NCBI GenBank assembly: GCA_949358305.1
Contig: OX442314.1
Coordinates: 37,855,211-37,919,210 of the forward strand
DNA length: 64,000 nucleotides
DNA from: Strigamia acuminata
Taxonomy: Eukaryota > Arthropoda > Chilopoda > Geophilomorpha > Linotaeniidae
Reading direction: 5' to 3'
Below, piece by piece: positions 53,400 through 64,000 of the stretch (position 1 is its first letter; each line of letters starts with the position of its first letter). Position numbers and translations under genes: made by a program. Under the pieces are notes generated by a model, which saw only the letters and a list, made by a program, of their open reading frames with translations, did not search any database and had not been told where the DNA came from.

Positions 53400-53995
53400 A
53401 CTTTGTTGCCGTGTAGAGATTAGAATCGTTACCGCCCTTCGGTCATCCCGGCCAAGCGGTAAACGTATTGGCAACCGGTGCTTACCGTGGCGAGCGAACT
53501 GTCCCGCCGCCCCAGGTGGCCGATCAGAGGTTCGTGGGTTTGCCGGTTGGAGTTTGCAATCACTTATACTGTAGAAGTGATTTACCATTTGAAATTTAGA
53601 CGACAGGAAGACAAAGCCTTCGGACTGATCTATTGCCATGTTAGTGAGACAAAGAAATCTGCTTTGGACTATTGCAACACGCCAAAAGAGTCTTGGGACG
53701 TCTTATTCAAAAATTTACGCCCAGAGTTCACGAGCGCGCCAAGCTGCCATGCGTAGGGAATTTCTCAGTCTACGCCTCGAACAAGAAGAAGAAATGGCGG
53801 ACTTCATTGGTCGCGTGGATTATCATGTATACTCAAGTTAAAAGATGTTAAGGAAGAAATCTCCGGGGATCATCAAGCTCACCAATATTTAGATATGCTT
53901 CCGCCAGAGTATTCTCAGGACACCTTTGCGATTTATCATTGGCCCGGTGATCAATTCAAACCGGCTCAAAGTTGCAGACCAACTGCTGTCCGAAT
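53400..53995 (+). pseudogene. Copia-type gag fragment Y, copy 1
   Basis: In three frames: SETKKSALDYCNTPKESWDV, REFLSLRLEQEEEMADFIGR, and LKDVKEEI...YLDMLPPEYSQDTFAIYHW. These parallel REFLQLKLNQNEEIVVFTSR and YLDFLDPQYENF...LYHW in the Copia gag at 57140. Frameshifted; truncated at both ends. Confidence 0.75.
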
Positions 53996-54899
53996 ATATG
54001 AGGCTCAAATCTATTTCTTCCCGTGATTTTTTAGTGCATTTAGCACGATGCTTTGTTGTTTATTTTCGATTAGCATTAGGTATTATGCACCTTGTAATTT
54101 ATCTCACTTTTCTGTTGTATTTTTCCAGCGCCAAATGGCGTTATTGTTATTCTTTACCAATCCAAGATGTCTGCTCACACAAACATGAGCTTCTTTTGAA
54201 TTTTTCCTAGAAGTTTAGGACTCGTTTGTAAGTTTTATATAGTTTATTAAATATGTTTATCATTTTAAAGCACTAGGCCGTTATTTTGCACGTATATGTA
54301 AGTGCGTTAGGTGCTTTTCACGTCTCTTCTCTCGTCTCGAGAGCGTGCGTACGCCATTGTCCGCACACGTTTTGCGAGTGAATCCTCACTATTATTTAGA
54401 GCTTCCTCGGTTTGCATTGTTGCAAATGCGCACTCCTTTATTAGAGTTACGATCCTCCGCAACCAGGTGTAGCTGCAGGCCCCGAAAGTCACCTTCCAGA
54501 AATGGGTGGGCCCTGTAGCGGTTCACGAGTTGTTCCGCAATCCGCATCCAGCATGACAAACGACCTCACTCCGACCGTCTCTCCCAGTCTGATGACAATG
54601 GCGAACCAAACGATCAGGACCCGAGCGTCCAGTTGCCCCACGTCCACCGCACGTTCCCGATGCCGCACGTTCCCGATGCCGCACGTTCCCGATAACGTAC
54701 GACGGTGTGGCCAAAACAACCACTCGTGTCATGCAACCACATGGTCCCCGTGACACGCGGTCTGATTAGGGATGGCTCTAGCAGCCATCGCATTTGGGAA
54801 ATGCACCATGAGACACTACATCATACCCCTCCCCTGACTAAGTGGCTTCCGTCCGAACAGTCACATATTTGATTATATTTAAGAACTATACAGAAAGCT
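53996..54899. other. Repeat DNA, no gene
   Basis: 54300-54790 is GC-rich with short repeats CCGATGCCGCACGTTC (54650-54690). 54780-54899 is shared with 38468-38590 and, inverted, 47826-47870. Confidence 0.4.
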
Positions 54900-56344
54900 T
54901 GTAGTGACCCTAGTGGTCACTAGAAAGGGTTAAAACTAATGTTTAGTTTTCCCTTAACAGAAATGCGTCTGTAAATTATTTTATTTAATTTGAGTTTATT
55001 TTTGTGCCAAACAAGGAAGTCTGGCACAACTGGAAGACATGAGGGCTGTTGCCAGGGCAATCAGCCCATGAGCTTCCTTCAACAGGAAATGCTTCCTGTG
55101 AGGAGTGAGAACTCCTCAGTCTGAAACTGTATGTAGCCAAAATATGTCATGAAAATTTATCTCTGAAAACCGAGAATTCTTCAAGTAGATTTTGTGATTT
55201 TGTCTAACATTTGGACTAATTTTCTTACAATTACCAAAGTAATTGTGGGAGTTTCTTGCTGTTGTTCACACTGCAACAGTGAGATATTTGTTCTTGCCAA
55301 CTTCAAGGTTGGGTGAGAAATTTACTCTAGCTGAGAGGAATTTCCAGCTAGATTCGTCTTGCCAACTTCAAGGTTGGGTGAGAAATTTACTCTAGCTGAG
55401 AGGAATTTCCAGCTAGATTCGTCTTGTTTCAGCACGACTGCTGAGAAGAGATCCATTGAGTGCGGAATTTGCCGGAGTATAAGGAAGATAGAGATTCGGA
55501 ATTGTGTCCGAGTTCAAGTCACCAAAAATTCGGAAATTTGTCCGTTGTCTACGAGAACGAACATCGGGAGTAAAGAGCGAAGTTTGGACGTTGCGAGCGA
55601 GAAGCGAGCGCCGCCATTGCCGTCGCCAATGACAGAGATCGTCACCGACGACATTTTTGTATTATTTCATCTTTAATTTCTTATTTAATTTTATTACGAA
55701 TTCTTATTATTTGGATTTTAAGGAGTAATTTATTTAACGCCACAAATAAATCCGTAGTGTTTATTTTAAAGAAATAAGTCGCTATTATTTCCCATAGATA
55801 TTTAGTCAGTAAGATTACCGTACTGCCTCATTTAAACGCCCGGGCGTTTAAATTTTTTTTTGGGCCGACTGCCAGGCGGTGATTTGAAACCAGGCGGTTA
55901 AATGAGCCAGGCGTTTATCCAGAAAAATTGTTTAAAAAAAAAAAATTCGGAAAACAGAGTACCAAAAAATAATCTTTTTTTGAAAGAAAATTGTTATTTA
56001 TAACTGTGCTAACACGCTAACAATGAGATAAACAAACAATGAAGGCAATTTATATACCGCACAAAACGTAACGTGTGCGTACGTTATGCAGACGTCATTG
56101 CCTATTGCGGATTTACCCGGCGCCAATTTGAAACCCGGCGTCAATACGGGGCCGGCGTTAATAGAAATTTGGACGTACGTCTGCGGGGCGTTAAAACGGG
56201 CCCGGCGCCTAAGTGAATCCAGGCGTTTGAATGAGGCAGTACGGTAAGTTAAACATTAGAGATTTTTTATATGATAAGTCCCGTCGCGGCATCAATGAAA
56301 AGGAAATCTTACTATTTTTCATAGTTAGATTCTGGCTCATTACA
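54900..56344 (+). mobile_element. Solo LTR L2, with nested MITE
   Basis: TGTAGTGACCCTAGTGG...GCTCATTACA between AGCT duplications (54896-54899 and 56345-56348). 38565-38580 shows the intact target (GGAAGCTAAGTG). Without the nested element it is about 1,016 bp. 55292-55421 is a 65-bp tandem duplication. Confidence 0.88.
55818..56244. mobile_element. MITE nested in solo LTR L2
   Basis: Ends CCGTACTGCCTCATTTAAAC and the inverse GTTTGAATGAGGCAGTACGG, flanked by TA. 427 bp. The left end includes a long palindrome AAACGCCCGGGCGTTT, and GGCGTT motifs recur at the right. Non-coding. Confidence 0.85.
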
Positions 56345-56895
56345 AGCTAAGTGATATAGAAAGTATGATGATGTGGGCCATGTGCCGTAAAGGCAGAAGC
56401 AAAAAGTCACGCCAAGCGTTGGCGGCAATGGCATCATCTTCTGCAACAATATCAGCTGTGCTGGAGGTGACAAGAGCCTTGCCATCCCTGCCTAAAGTCG
56501 AACAGGAGGTCATGGTTGTGACTGTGAGTGACGAAGCTGTTAGGACTAGGAATTTACGGAGGCGCCAATGTGTCCATTGACACGGACATTGAGGAGGGAT
56601 TATTGGCCATCGACCCAGACATTGAAGAGAAACAGTGAGAAAGGGGGAGAAGCACCACTACATATAGATCATACGTGGACCAATCAGCCGGCAGTGAAAT
56701 GACCCATCTACCCTACTATATATACCTGTAATTTAAAAGAATAAATCACTTACGGTACTTGTTAACCTTTTTCAATTTATCCATTTCAGTCCTGTTTCAA
56801 TCATTCCAATTCCAACAGAAGCAACGCAAGACGTCACTCACCCGCAGCCATCGTCCGAAGACGCACCAGGGCCTTGAAACCGCCCAGGGTCCTGC
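56345..56895. other. Repeat mosaic upstream of Copia D
   Basis: 56381-56450 matches 49690-49772. 56660-56760 carries a TATATATA and AATAAA pair of the kind seen in short LTRs, but no ends could be fixed. Confidence 0.4.
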
Positions 56896-57139
56896 TTGAT
56901 ACCGGTGAAGAAAGGACATCAAGCCCGCGTTAGCAATGTGCTACGTGTGTCATCGACGCCGCATCAGTTCGCGAGTGCCCGGGTTAGGGGAAAAAGCCAT
57001 CCGAGGTTTTTTGAAAACCTCCAGGCCCGTGGATATAGGTCAGGTCCCGGCTGGTTATTTTTTGTTTTTATTACTTTTTTTGGTTTTTTTTATTTTAGGA
57101 ATTTTGTGTTTTGTGCTGCATTTTTTCCAAAATTTCGAA
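56896..57139 (+). repeat. Leader of Copia element D
   Basis: The multi-copy leader (GCGTTAGCAATGTGCTACGTG, GAAAACCTCCAGGCCCGTGG) here runs directly into gag, which identifies the family of the other copies. Confidence 0.75.
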
Positions 57140-58399
57140 ATGGCGGATGGTACGGATGGAAAGGTCTACAAATCTTTTGGGCAATCAATCAAAAAACTGA
57201 ATGGACAGAACTACGAAACCTGGTCGGTACAGATCAGCCTTGTTTTGAAACAAAGAGTGTGGGCCCACATGACAGGCACCGAGCCATGTCTTTCCTCCAG
57301 TGCCACACAGAAAGAGAAACGTGACTACGAGACGAGGGAGGCGAAAGCCCATTCCAAACTTTACCTGAGCTGCAATGAAGCCCAGCAGCTAGTTGCAGTA
57401 GCTAAGGACACTGCATGTGATGTGTGGGAAGCCCTAAAGGAGGCATATAGGCCCACGACCCGAGCTAGAAAAGCCAGATTACGGCGGGAATTTCTCCAGT
57501 TGAAGCTGAACCAAAATGAGGAGATAGTCGTATTTACCTCTCGAGTTGATAGGAAGGCACTCGAATTAAAAGATGTGCAAATTACATTAACAGATGAAGA
57601 GGTCGCCTTCCAATACCTCGATTTTCTGGATCCCCAATATGAGAACTTTAAACAATCCCTATATCATTGGGACGATACGGATTTTACCGTGGTCAAAGTG
57701 CGTGAACGTTTACTTGCCGAGTATAATCGGATGCACGCATATAATTCAGCATTTGGAGTTAGTGGACATGAGGATACGAGTGCTTTTACAGCAAAACAAC
57801 CTTGGAAGATTGGGACGACACAACGCGTCATTTGCTACAATTGCGGCGGCTCGAATCATTATTTGAGAGATTGTCCCTCGCCAAGGAAATCTGGACAGAA
57901 TCCTCAATTGTCCAACGCTGGACCAACATCTCAATTTAAACAAGGGCAACAACGGGGGAAAAGTCGTGGAAGAGGAGGACGTGGTGGGCGAAAAGCCAAT
58001 CTAGTGGACACTTTTATGGACGAGCCTGATTCACTTTATATGGAAGTGGAAGAGCCATTGCCTCCTGTTTCTTCATTTCTGTCGAATGGACCAGTCGATA
58101 CCGCCTGGTATGTCGATACAGGCGCTACTGACCATTTTGTTTTCTGCAAAGAGTGGTTTGCCAATTTTAAGCCTTTCAAATATACAGTGCAGCTAGGGGA
58201 AGAGGCTTCTAGCATTGAAAGGATTGGATCTGTGGAATTGTTATCCACATATGGGAATAGGAGTAAGAGAGTTACTTTGAACAATGTCTATTACGCTCCT
58301 AACTTTAAGAAAAATCTAATCTCACACGGGCGCACTGATGGAGGCGGGCTTACGCACATACGTTGCAGATGGCAAAATGACTATTTCGAAAAAAGATAG
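57140..58399 (+). pseudogene. Copia element D gag-protease, truncated
   Basis: ATG 57140 (CGAAATGG) opens a Copia-type gag: NGQNYETWSVQISLVL, REFLQLKLNQNEEI, YLDFLDPQYENF, then a CCHC knuckle CYNCGGSNHYLRDC, an RG-rich stretch, and protease WYVDTGATDHF with VYYAPNFKKNLIS. About 20 codons before 58399 the frame shifts and ends. Integrase, RT and RNase H are missing, so it is a dead copy, although gag itself is open. Confidence 0.88.
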
Positions 58400-58800
58400 A
58401 TGACCCGTCTTTGACAGCTGTACGGCTCAGCAACCGTTTGTACAAGGTTAATGGACAAGTTTCTGTTGCTTCTGTAAACGCAACTGCCATTCCTGCGCAA
58501 AAGGAGGCAGTTGACGTCAATAATTGTGTAAAACAAAATGTATTAACCATGCCTACTATTAAGAACGAACTAACCACTTCTAGTGTAAAATCGAATGGGA
58601 ATACGATTGTAGCGGCAAATAATGCGAATGATGCTAATAATACACGCACTTATAGCGATGTGGTAAAGGGCATTGCACAAACAGATGTAAATGCAACTAA
58701 AACTGCACTTGTGACAAATGATAATGGGAATTCAAATGGGAAGAAATTAAATACAGATAAATCTTTATCGATGGATTTTTGGCATGGCATTCATCTTTGT
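58400..58800 (+). pseudogene. Copia element D pre-integrase remnant
   Basis: In the next frame VRLSNRLYKVNGQVSVAS runs through an Asn-rich stretch to MDFWH, the point where Copia has its LWHRRLGH pre-integrase motif. It then breaks off at CATCTTTGTTTAAG, the 3' part shared by the deletion derivatives. Confidence 0.7.
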
Positions 58801-58980
58801 TTAAGTTAAATTCATTTTTTTTGTCATTTTTTTTTGTCCCGGGTCTGAGACTCCGTGAGACTCCGCTGAGATTCCGTGAATTGTTCTTACAATACTCATG
58901 TATAATTTGCAATAGTTATTTTTATTTTTGGCCATATTCTAGGCAAGGCAACTCACAATTCTGCACATCCTCTGCGAAAT
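58801..58980 (+). repeat. Copia D-family 3' part
   Basis: Shared with 45318-45480 and 52126-52310. It has a small local reiteration of GAGACTCCGTGAGACTCCG. Confidence 0.65.
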
Positions 58981-61048
58981 AACTTAGTGAATTTTTTAGT
59001 CTTCTTCTTTAGAAATTCGTATACCGGTACTAGAATTTGGACAATAGGAAAGCAAAACGTAAAAGGTAAAAACACAGCAAGCCATGCGTAGTGGCTATGT
59101 CTTTATCTTCTATTTCTGACAAGTTTATTATTATTTACGTTATTATTATTTACAAGTGTTTGCAATCGCAATTTTCAAATTTTGTGGCCATCGGAAACAT
59201 AGACAAGCTGTGTAATGTGCATAATAAAAGCCTACAATGTAAGTTTTTAGAGTCTCATAAAAAAATATATATTTTTATTTTTATTTAGGCCAATAAAAAT
59301 AACAATTGTGGAACCACGTCCACAGCAACCACGTCTGCGACAACCACGACCGCGGCATGTTGGCGTTTGAGCGATATTAGCTCACAAACACCATTTACAT
59401 ATCTTGCCAACACATAGCTGAAATAGTGTCTAATAAGAATTATTATTTATTATTAATTATTGTTATTATTGATTGTTATTCCTGTCTTTAAGTTATTTTC
59501 AATAGATTTATTTTTTACATAGAATCATTAAAGTGCATGTTGCCATATTGTAAGCACAGCTTTATTTTGGTATCTTTAAGAAAGCACTATGGTCATATTT
59601 AACATAGGACATCATGCTGTCTACAGCCATATTAGTTTTTGTCACTAGTTAATGCTCCTATGACCAGATTGTTCTACTTTGATTATGGGTGGACATAGGA
59701 GCTTACTTTGTAAAGTGAAGAGCTAGAAAAGCTCAGTTCAAGCAAGAGTTCAAGCCCAGATCAAACTGGGAAGAGCAAGTGAATTGTGTGATCCTAGTGC
59801 CAGTTCTCCTTGGAGCAGTCACTAGCAGCCGGCTTATGGTCAGCTAGGGATTAGACTTTTAGGTTATTTTATAAGACCAAATACATCATTCTGGTTTTGC
59901 TAGCCCATGCAATGCTATACAATTTATTTAGTGTTATTTCTAAGCCTGTTTAACTTAGATTATTATTAACTCCCTTTAGAGTTAAGTTTCTAACTTAGAA
60001 TAATTTTCTCTATCTATTGGGTTAACTTTGGAACTTAGATTATTTTTCTCATGAGTATTAAACCTATTTAACTTAGATTATTTTTTATTTTTTGTTTAAA
60101 TAACTATATTCTCCTTTCTGTCTAAATAACTTAGATGTTATTTGCTTCATATAATAATTAATTTTGGATAACTTAATGTTATTTACTTTAGGTTTTTTAT
60201 CCATGCTTTAAATTCAAGCAATGTATTTAAATTTGATTTTATGTTTAATTAACAACATTCTGGTTTTTACTTAATGCTTTCTAAAATCTTTATGCTGATC
60301 TTATCACACTAACTAATAATTTGCATAGATAAGCTTTTTCTTTAGTTTATATTGGATTATAGACATTTCCTAACAATTATTTAGCACTTTTTATTTAAAT
60401 ACGCTTCCACATTTTGCGCTTATCTCTATACGACAACCACGTCCGCGGCAACCACGTCCGCACACTCTGCAGCAATCGATCGCCGAAGACTTAACAAAGA
60501 ATTTGAAGTCCAGAATTTGGAAAATCAAAAACTGCATGTCATTAGGCAGCTTCAACAAGACTTTGAGCAATATCAACAAGCCTTTAAGCAGATTCAACGA
60601 ATCATAAAAGAGAAACACATAGCACCACAAAGCATTAAGTCACTTTAGATATGCCCAAGAAGATCGTGTGACAAAGGCTCGTCAGCAGGCCACAAACAAT
60701 AGTGATAGAGTGACTCATCGATTCGCTTTGGAATCTCACTAAAGAACATTTTGACAACCACGGTTCTCAGAACAAGCGTCGGCGTAAAGATCCATAGTCA
60801 ACTGGCGTAAGTTTATTTCCGAACACATTAACAACCTCAAGAGCGCACCTGTCCCATTGGCGTCCCATTGGCTGAGCCTGATTACTTCCAACTGTGGACT
60901 GTGTTCTACCACCAGGAAATTTAGTTTTGTTACGTTTTTAATTCGTTTGATTATTATTATAATTTAAATGATGTAAATTTCTTTCTTTTGTATAGTAAAA
61001 TGTATTTTCAATTCATGAAATAATGTTTTATGCTGCTCTTTGTTTCTA
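58981..61048. other. AT-rich repeat mosaic, no gene
   Basis: CCACGTC-type 15-bp repeats at 59315-59355 and 60430-60462; 59530-59700 shared with 49320-49525; 59715-59800 with 38040-38120; 60630-60810 with 47140-47330; 60830-61040 with the middle of the 44329 MITE. The first ten units after 59900 reiterate TTAACTTAGATTATT. Confidence 0.5.
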
Positions 61049-63421
61049 GAATAATCTCTGTGTTTTCAGTATGATGCATTGTGTTCAGTCATTTAGCATT
61101 AAGTACTATGCTGTATTTATCTTTGTTGTATTTTCAATGTATGTTTTCAACAACAGATGCTGTTTATATGCTTTTTCTCGTTCCCAACATGGCGACTCGC
61201 ATGCTACACTAGGAGAAATATAGGTGTTAAAAGGTGTAAAGTTACACTTTTATAGGTGTAAAACACTTGTCCCTATACAGACTCCTTTTTTGAGTAAACT
61301 TACACCATTGAGGTGTAATGAACATAAGGTGTAAATATTACACCTTCATGCATTTACACCTTGTGGGTGTCATGCTACACCATTAGGTGTAAACTTACTC
61401 CTTGAAACCATTTTCAAAAAAGGTGTAAGTGGATTCCATCATGTAGTAATATTACACCTTTGAGGTGTTGATTAACAGGTGTAAAAGAACTCTATTAAGG
61501 AGTATAATCACCCCTTTGAGTTGTTAGAAAACAAGTGTAAATTTGCCCCACTATGGAGTAGAATTACACCCTACAGGTGTTCATTAAAAGGTATAAACTT
61601 ACCCCATTGTGGAGTAAAATCACACCGTAGTGTTTGAAATAGCAAATAAAAGTAGTTGTTGTTGAATAAAATGGGCTTTTATTTTTTTTAAATGTAATGA
61701 ACAATTATTTAGTAATTGATGAAAAAAATGTGTTTTGCAATGCGAGGAACAAAAAAAATTAATCTAAATTAATTTAAAAACGTTCGAAAAAATTTAAAAA
61801 ACATTCCAGAAAAATCAAAAATTTGCAAAAGCTTTTTTAAAAAATCAGAAAAAATTATAAAAAAAAAAAATTTTAATTTTTAAAATTTAAAATCTTGAAT
61901 TACTTTGTAAAAAATATATATATGTAAATATAAAAACACAACAAAATAAATAAAAATTATCGACTTAACACGTAAAACTCGATTTTCGACCTCTCAGCGA
62001 TATCTTGACCTCCTCCTCGACGCTTTTCCTCGTTTCACTCGCGCCCAACGCATTCCAAAACGCCTCAAAACTGCTCAAACCCGACTTCTTCTTATGAAAC
62101 CAACTTCCCCTCGAATTAATGGTCTTTTATTTATTAATTGATGAAATAAAACACAAGATTAATTAATTAATTTAAATGTAAAAAAAAATATAAAAATTAA
62201 TTCAATTTCGTACCCAAAACACGCTTCTGAAATAACGATCACCTTGCCGGCAAGCACCGATTTTGAAATAAAACAAACAATTTACCCTAAAAGAAGTAAA
62301 CAAACCTAATTAATTGAAATCGTGTAATCGTTCGACTGAGTGTTAATGTTTTAGATGTCCGGAGCGAGGAAGAACATCGAGTCAACGTACTTATCTTTCT
62401 CAGTGCCAAATATCGACGCCAAGTATTCGGCCATTTTTGTTAAAACAAGCTGCATGCAATTGTTAACGGCGGGACTATTATTCTGTCTCTGTGATTCGTC
62501 TTCGCATCACACGATGTGCTGAAACTCTAAGCGGGGCGCAAATAAATACGAATCGTACAATAAAAACACGTAATTAATACGTATTTAGTTTAAAAAGGTT
62601 CGATAATTCACTTACAAACGTTTAAGCAACAGCTAGCGGATAATCCCAGTTTAATTAGGAATATGGCGGATTCATTGGATTGTTACCCCTAACACCTCCC
62701 AGTTACACCTTTCAACACCTTTTAGAAGAATTACACCTTTTTACCAGAAGGTGTAACTCTACGATTTTACACCATTTTCACTCCATTTTCGTTCACTCCT
62801 CCTTGTCACACCCTTTAACACCTTTTAACACCTTTTTAGGTGTTAAAAAAAAATAAAAGGTGTATTTGATGCTTTTACACCTTTTTACACCTATTATTTC
62901 TCCCAGTGTAGTGAGCGCTATCATGTTTTTGTAATCAATTATGGATTCTGTTTGTAAGTTTAATTATTTTATTAAATGCTATTTTTATTTAAACGGTCTA
63001 TTATTTGTTAAGCACGTTTTATATAAGTGCTGAAAGCGTTTATTTTACGACATTCGAGTTGTTCTTGTGCGTGCATCATTATCGCATGCGCGCATTTGCG
63101 AGTTAAACCTCGCGTATTAACGTTTTGCTTACACTATCCGGTTTAATTCCGGATTTGCTCTGCTACAAGTAGCAGCAGAGGATGGTTGTTTTCACTGCCT
63201 CGCAGGTAAATTTTCATTAATTTGTCGCAAATTTTGCGAATTTTCGCGAATTTTCGTTTATTTTCAGGAATTTCAACTATTTTCCGCTTTTTACACGCGA
63301 GGCACGCGTGTAGACATTCACCGTGCTGGATTCAGCAGCTTTTCGCCTTACTTTTATTTTCAGTTGTCGAAATTACATTAATGTTAGTTATTAAGGTATT
63401 CTTAAGGTTTTGGTGGGCCTT
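61049..63421 (+). repeat. Repeat X, copy 2, interrupted
   Basis: Inverse of 52437-53050, split by the 61207-62908 element. The 3' half has diverged by small insertions. Confidence 0.8.
61207..62908. mobile_element. 1.7-kb TIR element with GGTGTAA/TTACACC arrays
   Basis: Ends CACTAGGAGAAATATAGGTG and, inverted, CACTGGGAGAAATAATAGGT, flanked by TA at 61205-61206 and 62909-62910. 61210-61630 holds well over a dozen GGTGTAA or TTACACC motifs in both orientations, and 62690-62895 another set. The AT-rich centre has no ORF. The TA target suggests a mariner-type mover; the empty site is seen at 52885. Confidence 0.9.
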
Positions 63422-64000
63422 TATTAGAATCGTTACCGCCCTTCGGTCATTCCGGCCAAGCAGTAAACGTATTGCCAACCGGTGCTTACCGTGGCAAACG
63501 AACTATCCCGCGGACCCAGGTGGCCGATCGGAGGTTCGTGGGTTGGCCGATTGGGGTTTGCAATCACTTATACTGTAGAAGTGATTTACCATTTGAAATT
63601 TAGACGACAGGAAGACAAAGCCTTCGGACTGATCTATTGCCATGTTAGTGAAACAAAGAAATCTGCTTTGGACTATTGCAAACACGCCAAAAGAGTCTTG
63701 AGACGTCTTATCAAAAATTTACGCCCAGAGTTCACGAGCGCGCCAAGCTGCCATGCGTAGGGAATTTCTCAGTCTACGCCTCGAACAAGAAGAAGAAATG
63801 GCGGACTTCATTGGTCGCGTGGATTATCATGTATACTCAAGTTAAAAGATGTTAAGGAAGAAATCTCCGGGGATCATCAAGCTCACCAATATTTAGATAT
63901 GCTTCCGCCAGAGTATTCTCAGGTCACCTTTGCGATTTATCATTGGCCCGATGATCAATTCAAATCGGCTCAAGTTGCAGACCAACTGCTGTCCGAATAG
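63421..64000 (+). pseudogene. Copia-type gag fragment Y, copy 2, cut by window edge
   Basis: Near-identical to 53420-53990 (SETKKSALDYC, REFLSLRLEQEEEMADFIGR, YLDMLPPEYSQ). It joins repeat X in the opposite relative orientation to copy 1. It continues past the right edge. Confidence 0.75.

Noticed and set aside
53361-53639. Minus-strand ORF ending in a QQPRPQQQ-type repeat
   Set aside because: It runs antisense to the Copia gag fragment and over the CCACGTCC minisatellite; a shadow frame.
1-64000. tRNA, rRNA or snRNA genes
   Set aside because: No cloverleaf, rRNA core or snRNA motif was recognised by eye on either strand; a tRNAscan/Rfam search would be decisive.

Overview
The window is repeat-dense animal nuclear DNA, most likely from an insect or other arthropod. 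No species can be named. The evidence is introns with GT-AG borders, animal host genes (SF3B6, Sec16-like exons, a PRKRIP1-like gene), Gypsy and Copia LTR retrotransposons, and hAT, piggyBac and TA-target DNA transposons. Most of the 64 kb is mobile DNA at different stages of decay.

Left part (1-29.7 kb). A minus-strand Gypsy-like gag (element C) runs off the left edge. A second minus-strand Gypsy element (B) has intact gag at 25606-23450 and pol from 23453 downward. Its pol is split between the integrase zinc finger and catalytic core by a younger, complete plus-strand LTR retrotransposon (A, 7175-20654, 13.5 kb). A has apparently identical 1,017-bp LTRs, a 4-bp target duplication (ACTT), a tRNA-Pro-type primer site and a polypurine tract. 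It carries a large gag with an SR/RD-rich domain, pol in the -1 frame behind two tandem A_AAA_AAC slippery sites, and an integrase tail one further -1 step away. Behind pol, in the position of env, is an unrecognised 921-codon ORF3. ORF3 appears to have its own leader: three tandem hairpins, a TATA-like box, a short acidic exon and an intron whose acceptor abuts the ORF3 ATG in phase. To the right of B lie LTR-like DNA, a hAT insertion with a transposase remnant, and a small TIR element.

Middle (30-44 kb). An intact SF3B6 gene (minus strand) is followed by Sec16-like exons broken by a solo LTR and a frameshift. Beyond them are decayed Gypsy, piggyBac and Ulp1-like protease fragments, several duplicated.

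Right part (44-64 kb). This is a mosaic of repeated modules. It has two more solo LTRs with perfect 4-bp target duplications, of the same general type as the LTR in Sec16 and resembling element A's LTR at their ends. It also has three TA-target TIR elements, a PRKRIP1-like ORF between 155-bp direct repeats, a truncated Copia gag-protease, and an inverted duplication that supplies the empty site for a 1.7-kb element built from GGTGTAA repeats.

The strongest candidate for something undescribed is element A with its spliced ORF3.
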